This document shows, one piece after another, positions 34,676 to 47,224 of a stretch of 64,000 bases of DNA (position 1 is the first letter of the stretch; every line of letters starts with the position of its first letter). The position numbers and the translations under genes are program-made. Source of the stretch: Idiomarina sp. (GTDB lineage Bacteria > Pseudomonadota > Gammaproteobacteria > Enterobacterales > Alteromonadaceae); contig JAFIFP010000013.1 in NCBI GenBank assembly GCA_020831965.1, positions 95,431 through 159,430 of the forward strand. The letters run 5' to 3'. The notes below the pieces were generated by a model. It was not told the DNA's origin and did no database searches. It was given only the letters and a program-made list of their open reading frames with translations.

Positions 34676-35122
34676 ATGCAAAGTATCCACATTTTAGTCG
34701 GCACCACCTCAGGCAACACAGAGTTTCTCGCCGGTGAGCTAGAAATCGCACTACAAGCGGAGGGGCACACCACCACCTTTCACGACCTTCCAGCAATTCA
34801 TGAAATACCGACAGAAGGTCTATGGCTTTTGTGCGTCGCAACCCACGGTGCAGGCGAATATGCAGAAAGCATTGTCCAATTCATGGAAGACCTCGCACAA
34901 CAACAACCCAACTTAGCAGCCGTTCGCTATGCGCTGGTGGCCATTGGTGACTCAAGTTATGACACCTATTGCCAAGCAGGTCTGGATGCTGATCAATTGC
35001 TATCGCAACTGGGTGCTACACGTGTCGCTGATATTTTAACCATTGATATGATGCTCGACCCAGCGCCTGAAACGACAGCAACGAAATGGCTCGAAAATTG
35101 GCAAGATCATCGCGGTGCATAA
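34676..35122 (+). CDS. mioC: Flavodoxin-like protein MioC
   Basis: FMN-binding flavodoxin-fold protein (148 residues), implicated in E. coli in biotin synthase electron transfer. The phosphate loop GTTSGNTEFLAGELE and the 50s/90s loops (THGAGEYAES, GDSSYDTYCQAG) are visible. It lies directly beside the origin and reads towards it, as in E. coli, where mioC transcription crosses oriC. The ATG at 34676 has AGGAC before it. Confidence 0.93.
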   Translation: MQSIHILVGTTSGNTEFLAGELEIALQAEGHTTTFHDLPAIHEIPTEGLWLLCVATHGAGEYAESIVQFMEDLAQQQPNLAAVRYALVAIGDSSYDTYCQAGLDADQLLSQLGATRVADILTIDMMLDPAPETTATKWLENWQDHRGA

Positions 35123-35180
35123 CCTTGTTCACATTATTCTTTTGAGTTAAAGCGAGGCCTCTAGAGAATACAAAACGATC

Positions 35181-35189
35181 TTATCCACA
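35181..35189 (+). promoter_or_regulatory. DnaA box 1 of oriC
   Basis: TTATCCACA, perfect consensus, the outermost box on the mioC side; by position the counterpart of E. coli R4. Confidence 0.85.
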
Positions 35190-35224
35190 TTCAATTCATA
35201 GTTCATACAGAGGTCATTACATCC

Positions 35225-35233
35225 TGTGAATAA
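35225..35233 (-). promoter_or_regulatory. DnaA box 2 of oriC
   Basis: TGTGAATAA, the reverse complement of TTATTCACA, a TTATNCACA match in the opposite orientation to box 1. Confidence 0.75.
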
Positions 35234-35287
35234 ACTGCGATCTTACTTGTGATCAGATCATAGGATAGATCCGGGGATAACTTTGCC

Positions 35288-35296
35288 TGTGCATAA
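35288..35296 (-). promoter_or_regulatory. DnaA box 3 of oriC
   Basis: TGTGCATAA, the reverse complement of TTATGCACA, a TTATNCACA match. Confidence 0.75.
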
Positions 35297-35687
35297 CCAT
35301 GGACTTATCCCACTGGTTATCCTTACTGGTCAGTGCCAGTTGCACACATCAAAGGAAGGCTATTAAATAACTGTAAATTATAAAGTTTTTACACTAACCC
35401 ACAGAAAAACGTCGAGCTAATAGTAGAACTAATAACCTCTTTTTAAAAAAATATAGATCTATATTAACTACTGACCTTCCTGATTCGATCAGAAGTGATC
35501 ACAAACAAGATCCAACACCCGATCGCATCACAGGATCATTTATTCTTACCCCTGATCCGAGGTATACTTACGGATTGCAGAAAACACTGAGTTCGCCAAA
35601 GTTTTAACCACTTAGCGACCGTTAGCACAAACCTTTACCAGCAACACGACTTTGCTAACCAGCAAGATCAAGAAGTTAGGATCACTT

Positions 35688-37601
35688 ATGACTACCGACA
35701 TGCGTTTTGACGTCATCGTAATTGGTGGCGGTCATGCAGGCACAGAAGCCGCTCTTGCAGCTGCTCGTATGGGCCAGCGTACGCTTTTATTGACCCACAA
35801 CATCGATACCTTGGGTCAAATGTCTTGTAATCCAGCCATTGGTGGTATTGGTAAAGGTCATTTGGTGAAAGAAATTGACGCTATGGGTGGCATTATGGCT
35901 CGTGGTGCGGATCACGCGGGGATTCAATTTCGCACCTTGAATGCGTCCAAAGGCCCAGCGGTCAGAGCGACTCGCGCACAAGCCGACCGCGTGCTTTATC
36001 GAAATTTTATTCGCCACGCACTCGAGCATCAGCCAAATCTAAAAATATTTCAGCAAGCCTGTGACGATCTCATCGTCACGGAATCAGGCATTGGTCCGCG
36101 AGTTGAAGGTGTTGTGACCCAAATGGGCTTGAAGTTTTATGCTCCAAGTGTGGTGCTTACCGTTGGTACGTTCTTGGGCGGCCAGATTCATATTGGTTTG
36201 TCGCAATACCGTGGCGGTCGTGCTGGTGATCCACCTTCCATCGCATTGGCAGAACGACTACGTGCGCTCCCATTGCGGGTTGATCGCCTAAAAACTGGAA
36301 CACCACCACGCATTGATGCCAACACCATCGACTTTTCGGTGATGCAAGAGCAACCCGGTGATGATCCACGTCCGGTGTTTTCCTACATGGGTTCTCATGC
36401 AGACCAACCGCAGCAAATTAGTTGCTACATCACTCATACCAATGGTCAAACCCATGACATTATTCGTGGTGGACTCGATCGGTCCCCCATGTATTCAGGC
36501 GTCATTGAAGGCATTGGGCCGCGTTATTGTCCTTCCATCGAAGACAAAGTTATGCGCTTTGCCGACAAAGACAGCCATCAAATTTTTGTTGAGCCGGAGG
36601 GTTTGAATACCTGTGAAGTCTACCCAAATGGTATTTCCACAAGCTTGCCATTCGATGTGCAAGTGGAATTGGTTCATTCAATTCGTGGTTTTGAAAATGC
36701 GCACATTACGCGACCGGGCTACGCCATTGAATATGACTTCTTTGACCCGCGTGATTTGAAGCAATCCCTTGAGTCGAAGTTTATTCAAGGACTGTACTTT
36801 GCGGGTCAAATTAACGGTACGACAGGCTATGAAGAAGCGGGTGCACAAGGATTAATTGCGGGTATGAATGCCGCACTTGCGGTGCAAGGGAAAGAACCTT
36901 GGACGCCCCGTCGCGATGAAGCCTATATCGGTGTTTTGATCGATGATCTGGCGACATTAGGCACCAAAGAGCCCTATCGCATGTTTACGTCCCGTGCCGA
37001 GTATCGCTTGTTACTCCGTGAAGACAATGCGGATATTCGCTTAACCACGAAAGCCCGTGAATTGGGTTTGGTGGATGATCAGCGGTTTGCGCGCTTTGAA
37101 GCAAAAATGGAACATATTGAGACGGAGAAACAACGTTTCAAAAGCACTTGGGTTCACCCAGGCCATGCGGCTGCAGAACATTTGAATCCGTTGCTCAAAA
37201 CGCCGTTGAGCCGTGAAGCAAGCTTGGAAGAAATTCTGCGTCGTCCAGAGGTCACTTATAACCAATTGATGGCTATCGAGAGCATTGGCCCAGGCCTTCA
37301 GGATCCGCAAGCAGCCGAACAAGTGGAAGTGCAGATTAAGTACGCAGGCTACATTGCGCGTCAGCAGGACGAAATTGCAAAAACGATTCGTCACGAAAAC
37401 ACCTTATTGCCGGCAGACTTTGATTATTCAACCATTTCAGGCTTGTCTAATGAAGTTGTCGCTAAGTTGAAATCACATCGGCCGGAAACTGTCGGCCAAG
37501 CCGCACGTATTTCAGGAATTACGCCTGCAGCTATTTCAATGCTGTTGGTTCACCTGAAAAAACAAGGGTTATTACGGAAATCTGAGAGAAAGTTGGCGTG
37601 A
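35688..37601 (+). CDS. mnmG: tRNA wobble uridine modification enzyme MnmG (GidA)
   Basis: FAD-dependent partner of MnmE in making the 5-carboxymethylaminomethyl group at U34 (637 residues; E. coli 629). The FAD loop is [10 protein letters not shown], followed by [18 protein letters not shown]. There is a conserved DGxxT-like inner region, [17 protein letters not shown] near 370, and the C-terminal helical domain that contacts MnmE. The start at 35688 (AGGA 6 bases upstream) was chosen over 35652, which would add 12 residues absent from the family. It is the first gene right of oriC; its stop overlaps the rsmG start. Confidence 0.98.
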   Translation: MTTDMRFDVIVIGGGHAGTEAALAAARMGQRTLLLTHNIDTLGQMSCNPAIGGIGKGHLVKEIDAMGGIMARGADHAGIQFRTLNASKGPAVRATRAQADRVLYRNFIRHALEHQPNLKIFQQACDDLIVTESGIGPRVEGVVTQMGLKFYAPSVVLTVGTFLGGQIHIGLSQYRGGRAGDPPSIALAERLRALPLRVDRLKTGTPPRIDANTIDFSVMQEQPGDDPRPVFSYMGSHADQPQQISCYITHTNGQTHDIIRGGLDRSPMYSGVIEGIGPRYCPSIEDKVMRFADKDSHQIFVEPEGLNTCEVYPNGISTSLPFDVQVELVHSIRGFENAHITRPGYAIEYDFFDPRDLKQSLESKFIQGLYFAGQINGTTGYEEAGAQGLIAGMNAALAVQGKEPWTPRRDEAYIGVLIDDLATLGTKEPYRMFTSRAEYRLLLREDNADIRLTTKARELGLVDDQRFARFEAKMEHIETEKQRFKSTWVHPGHAAAEHLNPLLKTPLSREASLEEILRRPEVTYNQLMAIESIGPGLQDPQAAEQVEVQIKYAGYIARQQDEIAKTIRHENTLLPADFDYSTISGLSNEVVAKLKSHRPETVGQAARISGITPAAISMLLVHLKKQGLLRKSERKLA

Positions 37602-38254
37602 CCAAACAGCGAATAAATCTGCCGCAGTTGCGCACGGAATTGAGTGCGGCACTGACTACCCCTGAATTAAGCCAACTTACTGTCTCTGAGCATCAACAAG
37701 ATCAGTTGATTGCCTTGGTGGCTGCCCTCCACAAGTGGAACGGCGCGTATAACTTAACTTCCGTGCGCGATCCGCAAGACATGTTGGTGCGCCATATTTT
37801 CGATAGTATTGCAATTGGCCCTTACCTTCACGGCAAGCGCATTATCGACGTGGGTACAGGCCCTGGGTTGCCCGGCTTACCGCTTGCCATTTTGTATCCG
37901 GAACGACAGTTTGTCCTGCTCGACAGCCTTGGAAAACGGATTTCTTTTATTCGCCAGATCGCGCATGAACTCAAGCTTACCAACGTCACAGCGGTGCAAG
38001 CGCGGGTTGAAGAGTATTTGCCTGAGATCCAGTTTGACTCGGTGGTCAGTCGAGCATTTGCGTCACTTGCAGACATGCTCCGCTGGTGTCATCATCTGAC
38101 TTCTGCGGATGGGCGCTTTGTCGCTCTCAAAGGGCAGCTGACTGAGGATGAACTTGCCGCGGTTGAGCTTCCCTTCGTTATTACCGGTACTTATCCTATT
38201 TCGGTACCTGGTCTCGACGCCGCCCGCCATGTTGTTGAAATAACAAAACAATAA
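37598..38254 (+). CDS. rsmG: 16S rRNA (guanine-527-N7)-methyltransferase RsmG (GidB)
   Basis: SAM-dependent methylation of G527 in 16S rRNA (218 residues). The GTG start overlaps the mnmG TGA by 3 bases. SAM-binding motif: [16 protein letters not shown]; also [21 protein letters not shown] and VVSRAFASL, all typical. It is co-transcribed with mnmG and followed 25 bases later by parA. Confidence 0.97.
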   Translation: MTKQRINLPQLRTELSAALTTPELSQLTVSEHQQDQLIALVAALHKWNGAYNLTSVRDPQDMLVRHIFDSIAIGPYLHGKRIIDVGTGPGLPGLPLAILYPERQFVLLDSLGKRISFIRQIAHELKLTNVTAVQARVEEYLPEIQFDSVVSRAFASLADMLRWCHHLTSADGRFVALKGQLTEDELAAVELPFVITGTYPISVPGLDAARHVVEITKQ

Positions 38255-38279
38255 TCAACTTTTTTGTGGGTATACAATC

Positions 38280-39062
38280 GTGGGAAAAGTAATCGCCATA
38301 GCCAATCAGAAAGGCGGCGTCGGTAAGACGACTACGGCCGTAAACCTTGCCGCGTCTATGGCCGCAACACGCCGAAAAGTTTTGCTGATTGACCTCGATC
38401 CGCAAGGGAATGCCACCATGGGTAGTGGCGTCGACAAGTACGAAGTTGAACATAGCGTGTATGACCTCTTGGTCGACGGCAAGCCCATTGATGACGTGGT
38501 GGTAAAAGAAACCACGGGGCATTACCACCTGATCGCCGCAAATGGTGATGTGACCGCTGCAGAAATTAAATTAATGGAAGTCTTTGCGCGGGAAACCAAG
38601 TTACGCCGAGCCCTGGAGCCGGTGCGCGACCACTACGATTATATTTTTATTGATTGTCCGCCCTCACTGAACTTACTGACCGTTAATGCCATGGCCGCTG
38701 CTGATTCAGTGCTAGTGCCTATGCAATGTGAGTATTACGCCTTAGAGGGCTTGACCGCGCTCGTGGATACCATTGAACAGCTTGCGTCCGTCGTTAATCC
38801 AGAGCTGCGAATCGAGGGCTTATTGCGCACTATGTATGATCCACGTAATCGCTTGGCCAATGACGTGTCAGAACAGCTTAAACATCACTTTGGTGAGAAG
38901 GTTTATCGCACTGTGATTCCGCGTAATGTGCGGCTGGCAGAAGCCCCAAGTTTTGGTGCGCCGGCCATGTATTACGATAAATCATCGTCGGGTAGTAAAG
39001 CGTATTTGGCGCTTGCCGGTGAAGTTATTCGCCGTGACGAAATCACAAGCAAAGCTTCCTAG
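38280..39062 (+). CDS. parA: Chromosome partitioning ATPase ParA (Soj)
   Basis: Deviant Walker-type ATPase that moves ParB-parS complexes apart along the nucleoid (260 residues). Walker A is KGGVGKTT with the signature Lys, Walker A' is LIDLDPQGNAT, and Walker B is FIDCPPSL. The short N-terminus without a helix-turn-helix places it with chromosomal type Ia/Soj proteins. The GTG start at 38280 begins at the conserved VIAIANQKGG; the ribosome site is weak, so translation may depend on rsmG. parB follows after 25 bases. Confidence 0.96.
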   Translation: MGKVIAIANQKGGVGKTTTAVNLAASMAATRRKVLLIDLDPQGNATMGSGVDKYEVEHSVYDLLVDGKPIDDVVVKETTGHYHLIAANGDVTAAEIKLMEVFARETKLRRALEPVRDHYDYIFIDCPPSLNLLTVNAMAAADSVLVPMQCEYYALEGLTALVDTIEQLASVVNPELRIEGLLRTMYDPRNRLANDVSEQLKHHFGEKVYRTVIPRNVRLAEAPSFGAPAMYYDKSSSGSKAYLALAGEVIRRDEITSKAS

Positions 39063-39087
39063 ACAAGCTTCAGACAAAGGTACTGCC

Positions 39088-39966
39088 ATGACAGCAAAGA
39101 AACGAGGATTAGGGCGTGGGTTAGACGCCTTACTGCAAACCAGCGCAAATGCAGCCGCTCGTCAGCAGAACACGCCGGGCACAGTCGCGGAAGACAAAGG
39201 CGAATTGCGCAAGATTCCAGTCGAGTTTTTGAAGCCAGGAAAATATCAGCCGCGCAAAGATATGTCGCCAGACGCTTTAGAAGATCTTGCGAGTTCAGTG
39301 AAAGCCCAAGGTATTATTCAACCGATCGTAGTGCGCCCTGTTGCAGCTCAGCAATTCGAAATTATTGCCGGTGAGCGGCGGTGGCGTGCAGCGCAACTGG
39401 CGCAGCTTGATACCGTGCCTTGTTTGGTTCGTGACGTGTCTGACGAAGCAGCTGTTGCCATCGCACTGATTGAAAACATTCAACGGGAAGACTTGAATGC
39501 GCTGGAAGAAGCCGTCGCCTTGCAACGGCTCATCGACGAATTCGATATGACCCATCAGGCTGTGGCTGAAGCCGTTGGTAAGTCCCGTACCACCATCACA
39601 AACCTCCTGCGGATTACGCAACTCAATGAAGACGTGAAACTCCACTTAGAGCGCGGGGACATTGAATTGGGTCATGCGAAAGTCTTGTTAGCGGTCACTG
39701 GTGAACAGCAAAGTGAGCTGGCACGCATTATTGTCGCTAAGGGTTTGACGGTGCGCGAATCTGAAAAGCTGGTGAATCGGGCGTTAAACCCCACCCAGAA
39801 AGAAGAAGTGAAACCGGACCCAGACGTGCAAAAGCTCGAACAAAGCTTGTCTGAAAAACTCGGAGCCAAAGTGTCGATTGCGCATAATCGTAAAGGTCGC
39901 GGTAAGCTCGTTATTAATTACACCAGCCTCGACGAACTCGACGGTATTTTAGAGCACATTTCTTAA
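39088..39966 (+). CDS. parB: Chromosome partitioning protein ParB (Spo0J)
   Basis: CTP-dependent DNA clamp that loads at parS (292 residues). It begins KKRGLGRGLDALL. The CTP-binding box is GERRWRAAQ, followed by ENIQREDLN, a helix-turn-helix with HQAVAEAVGKSRTTITNLLR that reads parS, and a C-terminal dimerisation domain. The ATG at 39088 has AAAGG 7 bases upstream; the frame is open further into parA but the family N-terminus starts here. Its targets are the two parS sites in recF. Confidence 0.96.
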   Translation: MTAKKRGLGRGLDALLQTSANAAARQQNTPGTVAEDKGELRKIPVEFLKPGKYQPRKDMSPDALEDLASSVKAQGIIQPIVVRPVAAQQFEIIAGERRWRAAQLAQLDTVPCLVRDVSDEAAVAIALIENIQREDLNALEEAVALQRLIDEFDMTHQAVAEAVGKSRTTITNLLRITQLNEDVKLHLERGDIELGHAKVLLAVTGEQQSELARIIVAKGLTVRESEKLVNRALNPTQKEEVKPDPDVQKLEQSLSEKLGAKVSIAHNRKGRGKLVINYTSLDELDGILEHIS

Positions 39967-39990
39967 CCGATTGAGCGCACGCAAGAATTT

Positions 39991-40029
39991 GTAGCTGGTT
40001 TGTTAACCAATCGAGCTACGCCTTATTTT
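39991..40029 (+). terminator. Possible terminator of the mnmG-parB operon
   Basis: GTAGCT and AGCTAC form the base of an imperfect hairpin 25 bases after the parB stop, followed three bases later by TTATTTTT. The inner stem is interrupted, so strength is uncertain. Confidence 0.5.
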
Positions 40030-40066
40030 TCATAGGTTGATTCAGCGCGAGATCACGCGGCTTTAG

Positions 40067-40094
40067 TTGCAATTTGTGCATGAAACTTTATAAT
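40067..40094 (+). promoter_or_regulatory. Probable promoter of the atp operon
   Basis: TTGCAA (40067-40072) and TATAAT (40089-40094) are separated by 16 bases, 80 bases before atpI, in the 207-base gap after parB. Confidence 0.6.
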
Positions 40095-40173
40095 CGGCGC
40101 AGTTTTTCAGAGTGCGGTTTGTCAAAACACGACGAGAACGCTCAGGATTCCTGAAGGATAAAGGTATACAGCG

Positions 40174-40575
40174 ATGACAGGGGCAACAAAACACCCAATT
40201 CTTGGGGCCGGTCGTCGCTTCGCTTGGCGCATCATTTTAGTCCAAGCGCTCCTTGCTCCCGTACTCATACTAATTTTCGGGTTGACCATGTCAACTGCGG
40301 GAGCCATGTCCGCCTTAGCAGGCGCTGTCATTGCCTTGGTTCCCAGTATGTTATTTGTGGTGCTTGCTTTCCGATTTGGTGGCGCGCGCTATGTACCCAA
40401 CGTGGTGCAGTATTTTTTCATCGCAGAAGCTGTGAAGTGGCTGACAACAATTGCCTTGCTGATTGTCGCCTTCAACACGCTGTCCGGGCCTTGGCTGCCA
40501 CTGCTGGTGACACTGTTTGTGATACTGCACGTGCAATGGGTTGCACCAGTTTTCTTAAATTCTAAAACTACGTAA
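40174..40575 (+). CDS. atpI: ATP synthase protein I
   Basis: Accessory membrane protein of the ATP synthase operon, thought to help c-ring assembly or Mg2+ supply (133 residues). Four hydrophobic helices with the conserved pattern GAMSALAGAVIALVPSMLF and a FFIAEAVKW segment. It is first in the operon, 12 bases before atpB. Confidence 0.9.
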   Translation: MTGATKHPILGAGRRFAWRIILVQALLAPVLILIFGLTMSTAGAMSALAGAVIALVPSMLFVVLAFRFGGARYVPNVVQYFFIAEAVKWLTTIALLIVAFNTLSGPWLPLLVTLFVILHVQWVAPVFLNSKTT

Positions 40576-41433
<858 letters not shown>

Positions 41434-41437
41434 TTAA

Positions 41438-41728
<291 letters not shown>

Positions 41729-41765
41729 GAAACCTTCGTCGATCACCAACTAAAGGAGGGTTGTT

Positions 41766-42236
41766 GTGGATATCAACGCTACCCTACTAGGTCAAACGAT
41801 TGCGTTTATGTTCTTCGTGTGGTTCTCACTGAAATATGTGTGGCCACCGCTGAACAATGCGATTGAAGAGCGCCAGAAGAAAATTTCTGACGGTCTTGCC
41901 GCTTCAGAGCGCGCAACTAAAGACTTAGAAAGTGCTCGCGCACAGGCTGACGAAGAGCTCAAGGCTGCAAAGATTCAAGCAGCTGAATTAATTGACCAAG
42001 CCAAGAAACGGGCAGGAAAATTGGTCGAAGAAGAGACTCAGCGTGGCCATGCCGAGCGAGAAAAGATTATCGCTTCCGGTTATGCAGAAGTGGAAGCTGA
42101 GCGTACTCGTGTTCGTGAAGAACTCCGCAAGCAGGTCGCGATTCTCGCGATTGCTGGCGCAGAGAAAATCATTGAGCGTGAGATCGATGCACAGAAGCAA
42201 AGCGACATTGTTGAAAAACTTGTCGCTGAACTGTAA
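41766..42236 (+). CDS. atpF: ATP synthase Fo subunit b
   Basis: Peripheral stalk subunit (156 residues): one N-terminal membrane helix (about 5-26, beginning [12 protein letters not shown]) and a long charged coiled coil to the C-terminus ([17 protein letters not shown]). The start is GTG at 41766 behind an AAGGAGG. It lies between atpE and atpH with short gaps. A small unrelated gene at 56494 begins with nearly the same residues. Confidence 0.97.
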   Translation: MDINATLLGQTIAFMFFVWFSLKYVWPPLNNAIEERQKKISDGLAASERATKDLESARAQADEELKAAKIQAAELIDQAKKRAGKLVEEETQRGHAEREKIIASGYAEVEAERTRVREELRKQVAILAIAGAEKIIEREIDAQKQSDIVEKLVAEL

Positions 42237-42252
42237 ACACGGGGGTTGAGCT

Positions 42253-42786
42253 ATGTCCGAATATGCAACGGTCGCTCGCCCCTATGCTAAAGCAGCTTTT
42301 GATTTTGCTGTTGAGCAAGGTGCACTCGCAAAGTGGCATGAAATGTTGGCGTTCGCTGCAGAAGTTGTGCGCCATGAAGAAATGGTTACTTTTATGAAGA
42401 GTGCCACCAACCGCGCCCACCTCGTCGAGGTGTTTAATGGCGTGTGTGGTGAACAGCTCAACGAGAACGGCCAGAACCTGATTAAGGTCTTGGTACATAA
42501 CGGGCGATTACGCGCCTTGCCTGATGTTGCTGAGTTATTCGGCGACATGCGTGCAGAGTACGAGAAAGAAATCACTGTTGATGTGACATCAGCAGTCACT
42601 CTGGACGACAAGCAACAAGCGAACCTAAGCGCCGCGTTAGAGAAACGTCTCGAACGCAAAGTTAAGCTCAATTGCAGTGTAGAACCGTCCTTTGTAGGCG
42701 GTTTGCTTATTCAAGCAGGTGATTTAGTTATCGACAGCACCTTGCGCAGCAAGCTCAATCGGCTTGCACAGACACTGCAATCATAA
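42253..42786 (+). CDS. atpH: ATP synthase F1 subunit delta
   Basis: Connects F1 to the b-subunit stalk (177 residues). It has an N-terminal helical domain ([15 protein letters not shown]) and the C-terminal signature [21 protein letters not shown]-like region near 140-165. It is 16 bases after atpF and 14 before atpA. Confidence 0.96.
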   Translation: MSEYATVARPYAKAAFDFAVEQGALAKWHEMLAFAAEVVRHEEMVTFMKSATNRAHLVEVFNGVCGEQLNENGQNLIKVLVHNGRLRALPDVAELFGDMRAEYEKEITVDVTSAVTLDDKQQANLSAALEKRLERKVKLNCSVEPSFVGGLLIQAGDLVIDSTLRSKLNRLAQTLQS

Positions 42787-42800
42787 TCGGGGACGAGAGC

Positions 42801-44342
42801 ATGCAACTGAATTCAAATGAAATTGCTGAACTGATCAAGGCTAGAATTGAGAAGTTCGAAGTCGTCAGTGAAGCTCGCAACGAAGGTACGATCACGTCTG
42901 TTACAGACGGTATCATTCGTATCACTGGCCTTGCAGACTGTATGCAAGGTGAAATGGTCGAGCTTCCTGGTAATCGTTACGCCATCGCATTGAACCTTGA
43001 GCGCGACTCAGTAGGTGCGGTTGTTATGGGTCCTTATGCGGACCTGCAAGAAGGCGTAAAAGTTAAATCTACAGGCCGTATCCTGGAAGTTCCAGTAGGT
43101 CGTGCATTGCTTGGTCGTGTTGTGAACACACTAGGTCAGCCGATCGACGGGAAAGGCGCTATCGACGCTGAAGGTTTCGAGCCAGTAGAAAAAATTGCAC
43201 CAGGCGTTATCGAGCGTCAGTCGGTCGACCAACCTGTTCAGACAGGCTACAAGTCAATTGACTCGATGATTCCAATCGGCCGTGGCCAGCGTGAGCTGAT
43301 CATCGGTGACCGCCAGACTGGTAAAACAGCCATGGCAATCGACGCTATCATCAACCAGAAAGGCACGGGTATTAAGTGTGTGTACGTTGCAATCGGTCAG
43401 AAAGCTTCGACCATCGCGAACGTAGTACGCAAACTCGAAGAGCACGGCGCAATGGCCCACACTATCGTGGTTGCTGCATCTGCTTCTGAGTCTGCAGCAC
43501 TTCAGTACTTGGCAGCCTACTCTGGTTGTACCATGGGTGAGTTCTTCCGCGACCGCGGTGAAGACGCGCTAATCGTATATGATGACTTGTCTAAGCAAGC
43601 TGTTGCTTACCGTCAGATCTCATTGTTGCTGCGCCGTCCACCAGGACGTGAAGCATTCCCAGGTGACGTATTCTATCTACACTCCCGTTTGCTAGAACGT
43701 GCTGCGCGTGTAAACGCTGACTACGTTGAGAAGTTCACCAAAGGTGAAGTGAAAGGCAAAACCGGTTCATTGACTGCCTTGCCAATCATTGAAACTCAAG
43801 CGGGTGACGTATCTGCGTTCGTACCGACTAACGTAATTTCGATTACCGATGGTCAGATCTTCCTTGAGACCGACTTGTTTAACTCGGGTATTCGCCCAGC
43901 AGTTAACGCAGGTATCTCGGTATCTCGGGTTGGTGGTGCTGCGCAAACGAAAATCATTAAGAAACTTGGTGGCGGTATTCGTCTTGCCTTGGCTCAGTAT
44001 CGTGAATTGGCGGCTTTCGCTCAGTTCGCATCTGACCTCGACGAAGCGACGCGTTCACAGCTAGAGCACGGTCAACGTGTTACTGAGCTGATGAAGCAGC
44101 TCCAGTATGCGCCAATGAGCGTGGCAGATATGGCGGTGTCTATCTTTGCTGCAGAGAAAGGCTATTTGAAAAGCGTTGCAATCAATAAGATTCAAGCTTT
44201 CGAAACTTCACTGTTGGATTACTTCAAGAGTGAGCACGCCGACCTCATGGCGAAAATTAATGAAACAGGTGATTACAACGACGACATCGAAGGGCAAATT
44301 CGCGCTGGTGTTGAGAAGTTCAAGGAAACTCAAAGTTTCTAA
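42801..44342 (+). CDS. atpA: ATP synthase F1 subunit alpha
   Basis: Non-catalytic nucleotide-binding subunit of the F1 hexamer (513 residues, as in E. coli). The P-loop is GDRQTGKT (about 170-177). The family signature [17 protein letters not shown] and the Arg finger region are present. It is co-transcribed within the atp operon; atpG follows after 54 bases. Confidence 0.98.
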   Translation: MQLNSNEIAELIKARIEKFEVVSEARNEGTITSVTDGIIRITGLADCMQGEMVELPGNRYAIALNLERDSVGAVVMGPYADLQEGVKVKSTGRILEVPVGRALLGRVVNTLGQPIDGKGAIDAEGFEPVEKIAPGVIERQSVDQPVQTGYKSIDSMIPIGRGQRELIIGDRQTGKTAMAIDAIINQKGTGIKCVYVAIGQKASTIANVVRKLEEHGAMAHTIVVAASASESAALQYLAAYSGCTMGEFFRDRGEDALIVYDDLSKQAVAYRQISLLLRRPPGREAFPGDVFYLHSRLLERAARVNADYVEKFTKGEVKGKTGSLTALPIIETQAGDVSAFVPTNVISITDGQIFLETDLFNSGIRPAVNAGISVSRVGGAAQTKIIKKLGGGIRLALAQYRELAAFAQFASDLDEATRSQLEHGQRVTELMKQLQYAPMSVADMAVSIFAAEKGYLKSVAINKIQAFETSLLDYFKSEHADLMAKINETGDYNDDIEGQIRAGVEKFKETQSF

Positions 44343-44396
44343 GACGTGGGCCGCAGGTAACTGCGGCCTCTAGTCGTTGTAATACAGGAGATTATT

Positions 44397-45257
44397 ATGG
44401 CCGTTGGAAAAGAGATAAAAACTCAGATCGGGAGTATTAACAATACTCAGAAGATCACCAGCGCAATGGAAATGGTTGCAGCATCGAAAATGCGCAAAGC
44501 GCAGGATTTGATGTCACGCAGCCGTCCGTACGCGGACGCCATTCGGGAAGTGATTGGCCATATTGCTCAAGGTGACCTCGAGTACCAGCATCCTTGGATG
44601 GTGGCACGCGAAGTGAAACGTGTTGGATACATTGTCATTTCGACTGACCGCGGATTGTGCGGTGGCTTGAACAGTAACGAATTCCGTAAGGTGATTCGGG
44701 ACGTGCAAGCGCATCAAGAGAATGGCGTTGAGGTCCGTTTCGCTGCCGTGGGCAGTAAAGCATCGAGCTTTTTTAAGCGACTAAGTGGCAACATTGTTTC
44801 TCAAACCTCTGGTTTGGGTGACAAGCCGGCCCTCAATGATCTTATTGGGACCGTGTCAGTGATGCTGAAAGCATTCGACGATGGCGAAATCGACGTTCTG
44901 AACGTGGTTTACAACAAGTTTGTGAATACCATGACGCAGGAACCAGTGATTAGCCAGCTGTTGCCATTGCCGAAAACAGAAACCGCGAAGCGTAGTCACT
45001 CGTGGGATTATCTGTACGAGCCAGATGCCAAATCATTGTTAGGCACGTTGTTGCGCCGTTTCATTGAAAGTCAGGTGTATCAAGGTGTGGTGGAAAACCT
45101 CGCGAGTGAGCAGGCTGCCCGAATGGTTGCAATGAAAGCTGCAACCGACAACGCAGGCGAGCTCATCGACGAGCTGCAGTTGGTTTACAACAAAGCGCGT
45201 CAGGCCGCGATCACGCAAGAGATTTCGGAAATTGTATCTGGTGCGGGTGCGGTGTAG
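44397..45257 (+). CDS. atpG: ATP synthase F1 subunit gamma
   Basis: Central rotor shaft (286 residues). Conserved N-terminal helix ([27 protein letters not shown] split across the first 40 residues), the [11 protein letters not shown] motif, and the C-terminal helix [12 protein letters not shown] to IVSGAGAV. It lies between atpA and atpD. Confidence 0.97.
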   Translation: MAVGKEIKTQIGSINNTQKITSAMEMVAASKMRKAQDLMSRSRPYADAIREVIGHIAQGDLEYQHPWMVAREVKRVGYIVISTDRGLCGGLNSNEFRKVIRDVQAHQENGVEVRFAAVGSKASSFFKRLSGNIVSQTSGLGDKPALNDLIGTVSVMLKAFDDGEIDVLNVVYNKFVNTMTQEPVISQLLPLPKTETAKRSHSWDYLYEPDAKSLLGTLLRRFIESQVYQGVVENLASEQAARMVAMKAATDNAGELIDELQLVYNKARQAAITQEISEIVSGAGAV

Positions 45258-45307
45258 TACGCAAGCCCCCGGCAAAGGTCATCAAGATTTGCAGAGTTAG
45301 AGGATAA

Positions 45308-46696
<1,389 letters not shown>

Positions 46697-46714
46697 TCGA
46701 ACGGGAGGTTTGTA

Positions 46715-47143
46715 ATGGCGGTATCAACAGTACGTCTGGATGTAGTGAGTGCAGAAGACCAGTTGTTTTCTGGTGATGTACGCTTTATCCAGGTGACGGG
46801 TAGTGAAGGTGAGCTCGGTATTTTACCGAACCATACACCTTTGCTGACCGCCTTAGACCCTGGCATGGTTCGAATTGAAACTCCGGAAGGCGACGAAGAG
46901 TTCTTTTACATCAACGGTGGTGTAATGGAAGTTCAGCCGGACGTAGTCACAATTCTGTCTGACACCGCTGTTCGCGGCGGTGATTTAGACGAGCAGGCAG
47001 CAGAAAAAGCAATCCGTGAAGCACGTGAAGCAATGACTCACGCCACTCCGGATATGACTTACGCTGAAGCTGCTGCAGAACTTGCTCGTGCCGTGGCACA
47101 ACTTCGCGTCTTGCAACAAATGCGCAAGCGCAAAGGCGGTTAA
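46715..47143 (+). CDS. atpC: ATP synthase F1 subunit epsilon
   Basis: Regulatory rotor subunit that can inhibit ATP hydrolysis (142 residues). N-terminal beta-sandwich ([30 protein letters not shown]) and C-terminal two-helix domain (from about residue 90). It is the last gene of the operon; a strong terminator follows 26 bases later. Confidence 0.97.
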   Translation: MAVSTVRLDVVSAEDQLFSGDVRFIQVTGSEGELGILPNHTPLLTALDPGMVRIETPEGDEEFFYINGGVMEVQPDVVTILSDTAVRGGDLDEQAAEKAIREAREAMTHATPDMTYAEAAAELARAVAQLRVLQQMRKRKGG

Positions 47144-47169
47144 AAAGCCCCGCGCTTTCTATCCCAATA

Positions 47170-47203
47170 AAAAAACCCGGCTGCTATTAGCGCCGGGTTT
47201 TTT
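47170..47203. terminator. Bidirectional rho-independent terminator after atpC
   Basis: AAAAAACCCGGC and GCCGGGTTTTTT form a 12-bp stem with a 10-base loop; T-runs occur on both strands. It serves atpC and the convergent outer-membrane protein gene. Confidence 0.92.
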
Positions 47204-47224
47204 GTTGCTCGGTAGATTTGAAGC

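Larger units (their letters stand above)
35130..35687. other. oriC: Chromosomal replication origin oriC
   Basis: The gap between mioC and mnmG is 565 bases without a gene. It holds three DnaA boxes fitting TTATNCACA (35181, 35225, 35288), weaker TTATCC-type matches near 35272, 35305 and 35317, about fourteen GATC (Dam/SeqA) sites where two are expected, and A+T-rich stretches (35360-35395, 35440-35470). The latter contains GATCTATATTAAC, which resembles the E. coli 13-mers of the unwinding element. As in E. coli, boxes are on the mioC side and the unwinding element towards mnmG. Exact borders are an estimate. Confidence 0.88.

Noticed and set aside
34584-34841. Leftward open frame over the mioC start
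   Set aside because: It is antisense to mioC, rich in Cys/Trp/Arg without a domain pattern, and has no ribosome site.
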